Shown in pieces: positions 51,425 through 62,538 of a DNA stretch of 64,000 bases. Numbering within the stretch: position 1 is the stretch's first letter; every line of letters begins with the position of its first letter. Location of the stretch: the NCBI GenBank assembly GCA_033439255.1, contig CM065878.1, positions 4,402,001-4,466,000 on the forward strand, in the 5' to 3' direction. A program made the position numbers and the translations under genes. This DNA comes from Hericium rajendrae (lineage: Eukaryota; Basidiomycota; Agaricomycetes; Russulales; Hericiaceae). Under the pieces are notes generated by a model, which saw nothing but the letters and a program-made list of their open reading frames with translations, was not told the origin of the DNA and made no database searches.

Positions 51425-54261
51425 TCAGCTCTCCTTTACCGTGCCCTTCCCTTTCCCCTTCCCTCTCCCGCCCATCACCGGCGAGTCCGGTCCAACCCGC
51501 CGCGCCACAGCCCTCCCCATCAACGGCGAGTCCATCAGTTTGCGCGCCGGCATTACATGCGGACCCTCCGCCGCGCCACCCACGCGATCCACGGGCGTAT
51601 CATCGTACACCCCGCCCGCGCCGCACTCTCCCTGCGCGCAAACACATGCCGCGCGTTCAGGTTCCCTGGCGTGAGAAACGGGCCCGAGCTCGCGGGGATG
51701 GGGCGTCCGGCCCACGGGCCTGCCTTGGGCGTGGTGAATGGCGCGCCGAACCGAAAGCCGCGCGATGGCGTCGATGTCGGGTCGAATGGAGAGCCGTCTT
51801 GCGCGTACGTATATGTGTACTCTGGCGATGGATGCACGCGCACCGGCGCGTCCGCGGTGGGGTGTTGTGGCGTCACGGGTCCCTGCGAGCGCGACGAGGA
51901 GAGGTTCTCCGCACGGGTACGGTGCGTTGGGGTCGTAGGCATGGCCTGAGTCCGCCGCGGGGAGCCTGGCGCGTCCCATGCGCCCAGGGGCGACTGCTGC
52001 ATTGCGCCTTGATAGAACAGCGGGTCGTGTGGCCGGTGCGGGGTTGGTCCCTCGTCTGTGACGAATGTTGGCTCTGACTGAGTTTCTTCTAGACGCATCT
52101 GCTCGTCCCGCGTGGAAAGACACCATTGGCAATACCATGGGTCCTCTTCTCGCCCGAGCTCTGCCACATCATTGATGCCTATGCACTCGAGATGGTACCA
52201 TGTCCGGCACCCATCGCACTGCACGAGCTCCCGTCCATCGTCACGCCCGCGACAGATGCACACGACTTCTTCTTCCTCGGGTTCCGCGTCCAGTTCGGCA
52301 CCGAGGTCCATTCCGAGTTGACGTTTGTAGGCGAGCTGGCGGACTTCCCTCTTCGAGAGCAGAGCAGCGCGTGCGTCTGCAGGATCGCTCGGGAAGGCGA
52401 TGCGCGCCGATGACGAAGGAGCGTTATAGTCCCTCAACGGGACCATCTTCCCTCTTCCAGGCTTCCACCACACTGTACCCTCCCGAACTGTATACTCGTC
52501 TTGCCCTGCGCCGAGCTGCATCTCGACGTCTTCCTCCTCTTCATTACTGTCCTCGCTCTCGCCCTCCAAGAAGCGCTCAATCCACTTCATTCTCTCCGCT
52601 TCCTCCATCCGCTCCGTCTCTTTCCTTTCCATTGTCCGCACACACCAAGGAAATTCCGCGTCGGGCCAGTTCAGCGCTTTGGCACCTTCTTCCTTCGCCG
52701 CGTCGCCCTCTAGCGCAATCCCAGCAGCCCCTTCATCCTTCACCGCCCCTCGCGCTGCCCGTCCACCACGTCGTCGTCGTCTCCCACCTCTCTTCCCCCT
52801 CGTGCTCACCGGCGCCTGGCCCTCCGCCTTAAACCCACCCACCAGCTCACCCACCTCCTCCTTCCCAACATCCAACAGCATCCTCCCCTTCCCTTCCACC
52901 TCCACAGGCCTCAACATACTGCCCTCCCCACCACCGCGTTCCCACCCCTCCTAAACGCCTCCAACCGCCGCCTCTTCCGCGCCTCCTTCCCATCCACCAC
53001 CTCGCTCTCCCCCGCCCCCCCGCCTCCGGCGACGCCGCGTCCGCCCACGCAGCCACAGGCGTCTCCACCGGCGCCGTCGACCCGTACCCGCCATACCCGC
53101 CCGCCATCAGGCGCTCCTCGAAGCTCTCCTCGCTCGTCTCCGCAAAGCCCCACAGCGCGAGCCGCCGGCCCTTCGCGGGCGACTCCGTCACGCCGACCGC
53201 CGCGTCCGCGTCCGCCCGCTTCAGGCGCACAAGGTACTCGGGGCGGCGCGCCTCCGCCTCGGCTTGCCGCCGCGCGTGCTCGGCGCGGATGCGCGCGATC
53301 TCGCCGCCGGGGGCGCGGGCGTCGGCTTCGGTCTGAGTTTCGGCGGCGGAGTCGGGGAGAGGGGATGGTGCGGGCTGGGTGTCGGGCGGCGGGGGCTGGG
53401 ACGAGGAGGGCGGGCGGCGCGTGGGCGTGAATGGGGAAGACAGGCGCGAGGAGTGCGATTGCGCGGACGCGGCGGGGCGCGGAGGGGTCTGGACCTGCAT
53501 CGACTGCGAAGCGGATGGGGACTCGGTCTTGATGGAGCTATGGGGCTCGGTTAGCGGGTCGCTCCCGGGCGATGGTGCGTGCGTTGCTGGGACGTACGAG
53601 GATCCCGCTGCCGGGGGCGGCGTCTTGGGCATGGGCGAAGGCGGAGAGCGGCGGCGCTTCGTGGGCGTCGTCTCGGTTGTGCCGGGTACGGCGCCCCAGC
53701 GCCGCGCGACCATCGGGCTCGAGTCGGGGGTGAGCATGCCGCGGGGCGCATCGCTGACTGAGCTGTTTTGCGCGATGGCGAAACGGCGCTGCGAGGGAGG
53801 GAAGGATGGGCTGGCGGATGCGCCGTTCATGTGCGGGGCGGGGAAGGTGCTGGGGCTGCGGAGGGGTAAGCGGCAAGGTCATCGGGAGAGGGGACGGGCG
53901 CACCTTTGCGGCGTTGGCAGATGCGCCATGCGCGAGCTTCCTGCGATAGAAAACGGAAGACCGAGGGATTCGTGCGACATTGGGTTCTGTCTGTGATGTT
54001 CGTAAGAGGTTAGCATTGGTCGTTCAAGCATCTTCTGCGCTGCAAAACTCACTCGACGGCAGCAGGGCTATTCCAGGATGGACCTTTCTCCACAGCGTGC
54101 AGGTCAGGAGGCGAAGCAACTGATCGCGACGAGGAAGAGGCAGGATCGGAGGGTTGGAAAAAGACAAATTGAGGCTGAAGAGGAGGAAGGTATGCGCTGT
54201 TGGGCTGGGAGCTGGAGCTCTCGGGGACAGGGACAAGGTTGGGATCGGGTATGTCCATCAT
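51425..54261 (-). CDS. PHD-finger protein
   Basis: Three exons: 54261-54053, 53990-53904 and 53849-51425 (about 905 residues). The start MMDIPDPNLVPVP is chosen because both joins are then in phase; a hydrophobic stretch further upstream (near 54350-54400) would be added only if an earlier ATG at 54408 were used. Disordered P/S/T-rich text precedes a conserved block GRRLALWGFAETSEESFEERL. The PHD finger follows in the last exon: VCICRGRDDGRELVQCDGC, RTWYHLECIGI, DPWYCQWC, a C4HC3 set that reads histone H3 tails in the family. A basic patch (GKRGGRRRRRGGRA) precedes it. The frame slips in C/G runs near 53018, near 52920 and near 51612. Confidence 0.8.
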
Positions 54262-54679
54262 ATTGCAGTTTGACCGAGGTTTTGTCCCGTCTCTGATCAA
54301 TCGTGCGTGCGCCTTCTCGCTCCTCTGGATCAGAAACTGGCAGAAAGTCAAGAACAATAGGGCAGAGATCAGAGCAACAATGCTGTCGAGAACACGCAGT
54401 GTGAGCAAGCGAATGCTTATCGACTGAGGCGACTCCGGTCCGTGGACTAGCGTGGGAACAGATCCGGTCTCACGCGCACTCGAAAGCTAATCGGAGATCC
54501 AGGACAATACAATTTCCGAACTTTTTGCTTTCGCGATTGGCCGACCCGCGTACAAGCGAACAAGCGAGCAAGGTCCCCGTCGTCTTCGCCAGCCCCATCT
54601 GCGACGTGCCGCCCCTACCTTGCGCGCCCGCAGACGTGGCAAAGTCGCACTGGCTACGGGCATAAAATTTTCACAGTCT
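54262..54679. promoter_or_regulatory. Divergent promoter between the PHD gene and DNMT2
   Basis: About 420 bases between divergent starts. An open frame on the minus side encodes a hydrophobic segment, but the spliced PHD model does not need it. No clear box seen. Confidence 0.4.
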
Positions 54680-56052
54680 ATGGCAGTGCGGGAGTCGGAC
54701 GACATGGAGCCAGAGGACGGTGTGCGGGCGCTGGAGTTTTACAGTGGAATTGGTGCGTCATTTATGTGTCTGTCGTCGTACAGCGGAGAACTGACGGTAC
54801 GGTGAAACAGGCGGACTGCATCTCGCGCTGCAGCGAAGCGCCGTACGTGGGAGGATCGTCCGCGCGTTTGACTGGGATCAGACGGCCTGTCAGGTCTACG
54901 CTGCGAATCGCGGGCCTGGCGTCGTGCAGAAGGTCGACATATCGACGCTCACGGCAGCACAACTCGCGGCCTATCGCGCGTCCCTGTGGCTCCTTTCTCC
55001 GTCGTGCCAGCCCTATACGGTTCTCTCTCCTTCCCCGAAGGGGCATTCGATCCGCGCGCACAGTCATTTCTGCATCTCGTCCAGAATGTTCTCCCAGATC
55101 TCGCGTCGCACTATCCAGACGCCCTCCCGACGCATCTGCTCGTGGAGAACGTTGCTGGCTTCGAGGTGCATCCGCTTGTCGCTTCGTACGTTTCGGAAAC
55201 TGATATTGCGCAAGGTTCTCTAGACCTCCACCACGCGCCAGTTACTCCTTGACACCCTGCATGGCCTAGGCTACACCACCTCCGAGCACCTGCTCACGCC
55301 GCTGCAGTTCGGCATCCCGAACTCGCGCCTGCGGTACTATCTCCTCGCCAGGCTTGCGCCATTGTCCTTCCACGTTTCTAAAGGAGGCGTGCTGCGACAT
55401 ATTCCTGGGCACGGCGAGCCCTGGGTCGATCCTCGGTCGGGGTCGAGGGACGTCAAGAGCGTGAACACGCCTGTGGAATGCCTCCGCACATATCTCGACC
55501 TCGATCCGGAAGAAGGGAGCAGTAGGCATCCGCATGCTGTACCGAACAAGGTGTTGGAGAAGTGGGGACGGTTGTTTGATATCGTCCGGCCGGGGGGAGG
55601 CGAACGTGTTGCTTTACACGAGGTAGGTTGCTTGAGGGCATACAGCTTCGCGGGTTCTGACGTTATGTCGCAGGTTATACCCAGCTTGTGGAGCGCGCGG
55701 GCTCGATTTTGCAGGTGAATGAAGAGCTAGACGTAGGTCCTTCACCATATTTCGTTTGTGTTACGTACCTAACCGTGAACAGACTACAATGACGTTTGAT
55801 ACGTTCCTCGCCGCTCAGCAAGCCCATGACCCTGATGCCGTCCGAATTTTGTACCCGCTCAGGCTACGCTACTTTAGTCCAGCGGAGCTACTTCGGCTCT
55901 TCTGCTTTGAAAGCACGGGGAGGAGCGGGGTCGGCTCCAATCCATTCTACTGGCCGGTGGGTGTATCTACAAAGAGCAAATACAGACTTATAGGCAACAG
56001 TGTCAATGTACGCGTGGTGACTGAACTAATAAATTATCTGTTTGAGACTTGA
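54680..56052 (+). CDS. tRNA (cytosine-38) C5-methyltransferase DNMT2 / TRDMT1
   Basis: Methylates C38 of tRNA-Asp in the family. Start ATG at 54680 or 54704; exon 1 ends at 54752, exon 2 runs 54811-55168, exon 3 from 55228 to about 55622, then two short exons and a last one ending with TGA at 56050-56052. Motif I is LEFYSGIGGLHLAL; the FDWDQTACQVY block binds AdoMet; motif IV is SPSCQPYT, with Ser inserted-like where most members have PPCQP; motif VI is ENVAGFE; TCCFTRGYTQ holds the CFT triplet diagnostic of DNMT2; motif X is RLIGNSVNV. The frame slips at the ccccgaagggg stretch near 55038 and at a six-G run near 55594. The fission yeast enzyme Pmt1 has a similar PSCQP form and is known to be active. 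Confidence 0.88.
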
Positions 56053-56688
56053 ATTGGACATGTTGTGCATACTGCTGATCGGTAAATGTGAACATAGTGA
56101 AGACTTTCGAGAAGTTGCTGGCCTCGAATGCTCGAGGTTTGCATCTAGGAAGTCCATTAAAGGTAGGCTGGGAGGTGTTTCGCAGGTGCTTCGCAGATGC
56201 CGAGTAAGCCGAAAGACCGAGTTCCCTATTCCCAGCCTTCCTGATTCAAACGCAGAGTCTCGGTAGTGTTCCAGAGTGATCCACATCTCGATGGTGTTCA
56301 GGTGCTGCTTGGAAGGATGGCAACGGAAGGGAGACTGAGACTGAGGCCGAGAGCGTGGGAAACTCGGGAACTCCGAAGGAAAGATTACATAAGAGGGAGT
56401 CCTCGACGCCAGCACTTCCTTCCGACCACGACCATCTTGCAGAACACTTTCTCTCACTGAGCTGAATACATCGCCCACAATTTCGTCCTACTCCAGCCAC
56501 CACCCCCCATTTGCGGTCTTCTGTCCAGGCAGACGATTCATGCTTCGACCCTTAACCACCATACGACAAGTCCAGCGTTTCTTGCATCCGAATATATCTT
56601 CTAGTACAGTACGTCCATCTCATTTGCTTTGTTCAGGAGCATTGTATACTGACTCTGTCACCTTCTGCAGCGCTAAAATTTGCCCAGC
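56053..56688. other. Intergenic between DNMT2 and eIF5
   Basis: A 150-codon open frame on the minus strand (56026-56478) shows no domain. The region before 56689 contains a likely 5' UTR intron, since cttctgcag at 56661-56669 precedes the start closely. Otherwise nothing seen. Confidence 0.4.
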
Positions 56689-58033
56689 ATGGCTGCCGGT
56701 ATTGTCAATGTCCGTCGCGATGTCGACGATAAATTCTATCGCTACCGGTACGTCCATCTTTGATTTCTTTAATGCATCCATCCTAACCTGTTGACCTCCA
56801 TAGTATGCCCCTTCTGATGACCAAAATCGAAGGCAAAGGCAACGGTATTAAGACCGTCATCCCAAACATGTCCGACGTCGCGCGCGCGCTCTCCCGCCCG
56901 CCGGCGTATCCGACCAAATTCTTCGGCTCCGAGCTCGGCGCGCAGACGTCCATCGACGAGAAGAACGATCGCTACATCGTCAACGGAGCGCACGACGCCA
57001 CGCGCCTCCGTGAGCTGCTCGATGCGTTCATCGACAAGTTCGTCCTCTGCGCCGCCTGCAAGAACCCGGAGACGGATCTCATCCTGACTAAGAATGAGAT
57101 GATTGTGCGCGACTGCAAGGCGTGCGGTGTACGGTCCAACATCGACATGCGCCACAAGCTCGCGACGTACATCATCAAGAATCCGCCGAAGAAGAAGGGC
57201 AAGGGGAAGAGGAAGGGCGATGGCGGGCATGCGGAGGCCCCGACCCCTCCCGGCGGCGACCTCATCAGTGGCGGCGCGGATCGCAGCAGCGGCAGTCCGG
57301 ATGGAGATGAAGGCGCTGAGAGCGACGACGAGCTCACCCGTCGGTTGAAGGCAGAGGCCGCAGAGCTCAACCCAGAGGCTACGCTGGCTAAGGAGGATTG
57401 GTCAGCGGACACTTCGCCCGAGGCTGTCAAGGCCCGCATGGGCGCCCTCAGTGCCGGCGTTGCAGGCATTGCCCTCACCAATGGAGGGGAGGCTGACAGC
57501 GATGAGGACGTTGATAGTCCGTACTCACAGCTCGGACGCTGGACCCAGGAGAATCCGGGTATTAGCGCCGTCGAGGTGTTCAAGAAGGTACAGGATCTAG
57601 GCCTCGAGAAGAAGCACAAGGCCGTGCAGGTCCTCGTCCAGACACTCTTCACGGAGGACATTGTGACGGAAATCTCCAAGTACTTGCCGGTGTTTGTAAA
57701 GGTACGTTTTTGTGCCCTTGTAATTTATAAACCGTTTGCTGACGATTGTTGCAGTTGGTCTCGTCCGAGAAACATCAGAAGGCCCTGCTGGGTGGTGTCG
57801 AGCGCTTTGTGGGATTGACCCACCCGGATCTGATCCCATCCATCCCGAAGATCCTTATGCCATTCTACCAGGCCGATGTCCTTGACGAGGAAGTTGTGAC
57901 TCAGTGGGGTACCCATGTCAGCAAGAAGTATGTGGACAAGGATACGAGCAAGAAGGTTCGCAAGGCCAGTGAGCCCTTCCTGAAGTGGCTCGCGGAAGCG
58001 GATGATGATGATGAGGAGGATGACGACGAGTAA
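56689..58033 (+). CDS. TIF5: Translation initiation factor eIF5
   Basis: GTPase-activating protein for eIF2 in the scanning ribosome. Three exons, 56689-56747, 56804-57701 and 57755-58033, give 1236 nt, 411 residues, in phase. The N-terminal eIF2B/eIF5 domain opens [19 protein letters not shown], whose first Arg (residue 18) aligns with the catalytic Arg15 of yeast. The zinc ribbon is [10 protein letters not shown] with CKACG. A basic [10 protein letters not shown] linker leads to an acidic/serine region and a C-terminal W2 domain that ends [16 protein letters not shown], the acidic-aromatic tail that binds eIF2beta and eIF3c. Confidence 0.96.
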
Positions 58034-58551
58034 ATTGGTCTGCACTCATTGTTTGCTGCAGTACTATGTATGTTGTCTTCAGGCTTGGGTACGATTCTAG
58101 TCTAGTGCTTGTACAGTTTCCGTTTCATGCATAAACATTTTAAATCCTTACACAATGCGGATGATCATGCTATTCCCGAGTGTCTGCCTTTGGAGTTTGC
58201 CTCGACGAAAACAGAACAGCGTGCCGGATGACATAATTCATTTTATGCCTTTGCCATAAAAATGGACCCCGCAATTACCCCGCAGCAGCTGACATGGTTC
58301 TCGTGGGGAAGCGGGGAAGGCTGCACAAACCGGGTTGCTCAGGTAGCCGGTCGAGCGTCGACAGCATGATATAACCTCTGCGTTCATGTCGCATCATGCA
58401 CAAACTTGGAGAGTCCAGCTCCCTCTCAGGCTGTTCTTGACCAACCTTTGCTGGAAGCCCCACTGACATCGCCGTGGGTAACGTACGCGCTTGATCGAAT
58501 ATATAGCCACGGCCATTACGACGTGAGACATACTGCTGTGCCAGATCAGAC
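58034..58551. other. Intergenic between eIF5 and the SCPx thiolase
   Basis: Holds the eIF5 3' UTR and the thiolase promoter. A TATA-like atatatag lies at 58499-58506, about 50 bases before the thiolase start. Confidence 0.45.
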
Positions 58552-60537
58552 ATGTCTGCAAACGCTAGGAAGCCAGAGCGCGTGTTCATCGTCGGGCTGG
58601 GATGCACGGCGTTCATCAAGGTGCGTTGTCCTATCTTCACGACACCGGCCATGCTCAGAATGAGCCATGTAGCCTCGAGCGACGAGGGAGATGAGCGATG
58701 TGAGTTATTGCTTGTCTTTCCCATACCTCAGCACTAATGGTCCATTGTAGATGGGCCTGGAGGCCGCGACGAAGGCCCTGCTTGATGCTGGTATGCTCAA
58801 TGTAGACGATCTGGCTCGGACGCTCACAGTCCGTGCCCTAGGGATCACCTACGACGCCATCGAGGCCGCCTTCGTAGGCTACTGCTACGGCGACTCCACG
58901 ACCGGCCAGGTGCGTCCCCCATCCCCCACTCTCTCCCCTAGTTCCCCCTCATCCACCCCGCACAGGCCGCGCTCTACAACCTCGGGCTCACCTCGATCCC
59001 CATCACAAACGTCAACAACAACTGCTCGACAGGCAGCACCGCGCTCTACCACGCCGCGAACCTCATCCGCGGCGGCCTCGCGCACTGCACGCTCGCGCTC
59101 GGCTTCGAGCGCATGGCGCCGGGCAGCCTCGGCAGCAAGTGGCCCGACCGCGCGGACCCGATGCGCCCGCTGCACAAGGCGACCGCGCTCGCGGAGCAGC
59201 GGCTCGGGCAGAACAAGGGCCCCGGCGCGCCGCGCCAGTTCTCGAATGCGGCGAGGGAGTACTTTGAGCGGTACGGCGGGGACAAGCGTACGCTCGCGCA
59301 GATTGGTGAGTGGTGTTGGGTGTGGTGGGGGATGGAGGTGTTGATTGGGTGGATGTGCAGCGTCGAAGAACCATAGGCACTCGGTTCAGAACCCGTATTC
59401 CCAGTTCCGCAACGGGTGGTCGGAGGCGGAGGTCCTCGCGGCGCCGCAGATCACGAACGAGCTCACGAAGTACATGTGCAGCCCCACCTCGGTACGTACG
59501 CCCCCCCTCCCCTCGCCGCCCGCTGCTGACCCGCGGTTTCAGGACGGCGGCGCGTGCGCGATCGTTGCGTCCGAGGCGTTCGTGCACGCGCATGGGCTCG
59601 AGAACCAGGCGATCGAGATCGTCGCGCAGGCGCTCGAGACGGACACGCCCGACGCGTTCACGGGCGACGACGCGATGAACGTCGTGGGGTACGGGATGGC
59701 GCAGCGCTGCGCGGACGACGTCTTCGCGCAGGCGGGCTTCGGGATCGGCGAGGGGCGCGACCTCGTCGGCGTCGTTGAGCTGCACGACTGCTTTGCTGCG
59801 AACGAGGTGCGTCGCGTCTTTCTCGTGATGCGCGGACTTTGATGAGGTGATTGTCGGGCGTGCGTGCGTTCTTTAGTTGGTCACCTACGGCGCACTCCGG
59901 CTCTGTCCTCTGGAAGATGCGTGGAAGTTTGCGGAACGCGGCGACAATACTGTATGTATCCTCTGCACGTCTGCTGAGGTTCATTCCAACGAAGTCGCTC
60001 TAGTACGGCGGTAAGTTCGTCATCAACCCCAGCGGCGGGCTGGAGGCGAAAGGCCACCCGCTCGGCGCGACGGGTATAGGCATGCATTTCTACATTGCCA
60101 GTAAGCCTCAGGCTCTCGGATCTCAGCTATATGCTCACTCGCATTCCAGTGCAACTCCGAAACTGTACGTGTGCAAGGCCATGTCACTATCCGAACTAAA
60201 CGTTCTTGCAGGGGCCGGGCCCATGCAAGCCCCAGGCTTGTTCTCCATCCCCGACAAGCGCGGCAAGTATGGCCTCGTGCACAATCTTGGGCTGGGTGGC
60301 GCTGTCGTCGTCAGTCTCCTGCGGCGGCCCGAGTTCTTCAAAGAGGGTGGGGCCGATGGAAGAGATCGGTACGCGCCGCTTTTCCCAAACCACACATGGT
60401 CGCAGACTGACGGCATCTGCTGATGTAGACTTGGCTATAACCATGCACATGAGTGTAGATCCGTCACGCGGAAGGACGTGGACAAGGTCAAGTCGAAAAA
60501 GGCGAGTGAGCGGGTGCTGGAGTTTGCGAAGCTTTGA
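58552..60537 (+). CDS. SCPx-type thiolase (sterol carrier protein 2-related 3-ketoacyl-CoA thiolase)
   Basis: Cleaves 3-ketoacyl-CoA in peroxisomal beta-oxidation. Twelve exons: 58552-58620, 58673-58699, 58751-58790, 58842-58909, 58966-59305, 59361-59491, 59543-59806, 59877-59951, 60004-60100, 60150-60164, 60212-60368, 60429-60537 (1392 nt, 463 residues, in phase). The catalytic Cys is in NVNNNCSTGSTALY; the His pair in VELHDCF and NPSGGLEAKGHPLGATG fits the SCPx group. The C-terminus ends VLEFAKL, and AKL is a good PTS1 peroxisomal signal. No SCP2 lipid-binding domain follows, so this is the thiolase part alone. Exons 2 (27 nt) and 10 (15 nt) are micro-exons. Confidence 0.93.
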
Positions 60538-60779
60538 GTGGATATGGACGGGGATCGTTTCTTGCACATCTGTACAATATTTGTATGAGCTTTTTACATG
60601 AAATGCCATTGCTTTATTTATGCGTTTTCTTCACTGGCTTCTCTGGAAAATAGCGCGCCTGCAAAATATGAAATACGCGCCGTATACACGTGACTCAAGA
60701 TGTTGGCCCCGTGCTTCTCGCGAGTCGTGCGCCGCAAGGCTTCGCGTCTTTCACCACCATCTCCGTCGACGGCCAGCCC

Positions 60780-61872
60780 ATGGCCCGAACTATCGTATCC
60801 TATGAGGACCTATCCAACGGTGCCGGACCCTCGTTAGGCCCCCAGATATCCGCGCCCAACCACCACATCCAAAATGGCCCACCAGCGAAGAAACGCAAGC
60901 GGGCGCAGAACGGCCGTGGGCGCGGACGGGGCGGCGGGCGGCAGTATCCTCAGCACTGGGACGACCCCGGCTCTGCCGGGGATGTCGATGTCGTATGGCG
61001 GCGGGGCCGAGGGGGACGTGGTGCTGCAGCAGGAGCAGTCGGAGATGGCGTTTGAGGACGCGGATGCAGAGGAGGGGAGGAGGAAGAGGGGGAGGAGAGC
61101 AGAGAGCTGACGCAGGAGGAGGTCTGGGACGATTCGGCGCTGGTGGATGCTTGGGAGAGCGCGATGGCGGAGTATGAGGTGCGTTTGCCGTTTCGTGCGA
61201 TGCGCGGGCGCGGTGACTTATGTTTCGTGGATCTCGCAGGCATTCCACGGGAAAGGCAAATCATGGAAAGACGAGCCAGTCAAAAAATCGCCGCTGTACG
61301 TCCCAGCCCATGCCTCCATGCTCGTATATTCTGCATTACTGATGATCCGCTCTGCTTCTCAAGCAGCTGGTACAACGTCCCTCCGTCGCCCTCCAAGCTC
61401 AAAGCTTCACAAACCAAAAAGGAGCCTGTGCCGCCCCCAGGCCCGTTATTTGAACAGACCGGCGCGGGCGCGGAGACCTCCCAACCGCTCGACTTTGCGA
61501 CCTTCATGCCGGAGCATGATGCGTCGCTTTCCCTTCCTGGACCCCAGTCCCTAGCAGCGAGTATCAGCTCGGGGATGCGGGGATGGGTGAGTGGGTTAGC
61601 AAAGATGAGGCGTTTCAGCGGGCACTGGGGGCGATGTATTGGGCGGGATATTGGACAGCCGTGTATCATGTGCGTTCTCCGTTCCATCTCCTTCATCTCG
61701 GTGCGTCCACAGATACTCATAGCCGTTTAAATCGCCATAGAGTCATGCTCAGGGTAGCAATCCCCGAGAGCAGCAAAACGCGACGGGCGTGCTGGATGAA
61801 GATGCGGATGCTGAGTTCGCAGGCGCAGACGAAGAGATGGACGAGGAGGAGCTTATTTCGACTCAGCGGTGA
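60780..61872 (+). CDS. Survival motor neuron (SMN) orthologue
   Basis: Core of the complex that loads Sm rings on spliceosomal snRNAs. Exons about 60780-61178, 61240-61295, 61367-61669, 61753-61872. The Gemin2-binding helix is EEVWDDSALVDAWESAM, followed by YEAFHGKGKSW. A proline-rich middle leads to the YG-box-like oligomerisation helix ALGAMYWAGYWTAVYH, then an acidic tail to TGA at 61870-61872. No Tudor domain is visible, as in fission yeast Smn1. A basic RGRGRGGG patch sits near residue 45. The frame slips in G-runs near 60980, 61085 and 61580, so the part between the RG patch and the Gemin2 helix is approximate. Confidence 0.8.
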
Positions 61873-62538
61873 TACTGCTTAGCTGTGTGCCTCCGGAGCT
61901 GGACGATCTTGCATTTTGGGCTTGTTATAAGTAGGTGTAGTTCAATACGGAGCATCAACCATTGACTGATTCATGCAGCATACCTGCATTGAACTTTTCA
62001 CCGAATCTGTTTGTAGTGTTTAAATTAATTGTGGATATCAACACCGCAGGGAATAGTCCGCATACTGTCGGACTGCCCATAATTTTATTCCTGAGATAAC
62101 TGTCCAATCCAACAGAATTTTATGAGTGACATTAGTCGACTTTTCCGACTCATTTTGGTTTGGACGCGCGTATTTTTGTCCTCGGGATTGCTGTATTGCT
62201 GCTATCTCTTCTCTGCGGTGGAACATGCATAATATTCATATTTTGCTGGGACAGAGCTTGTCAATGCACTCTAATGCGCGCCTGGTGTCGCCCACCGACT
62301 TTTCTGAGTCTCAAGACTGGCGCCCAACACCACGTGTTGATCGATATTGGCAGTGAGACTGCATCGATGCAGTCTTCACGACGCCTCGAGTTCCCTTGAC
62401 CTCAGCTCTGCCTCAGGTTACCCAGCATCGCTCAATCACCCGATACCGCTACTTCCATCTAGTTGCCATTGTTTGCCGGTGAGCAATACATGGACCCCAT
62501 ATCAGGATGTCGGACCATGCTAACGATTGCCTACAGCA
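61873..62538. other. Intergenic between SMN and the STAND gene
   Basis: AT-richer than the flanks, no supported coding sequence. Confidence 0.45.

Noticed and set aside
54262-54408. Transmembrane N-terminus for the PHD-finger protein
   Set aside because: A hydrophobic helix is open in frame upstream, but a membrane anchor makes no sense on a nuclear PHD protein and the ATG at 54261 gives a complete in-phase model.
56026-56478. Minus-strand open frame of 150 codons behind DNMT2
   Set aside because: It overlaps the DNMT2 stop and has no domain; probably chance.
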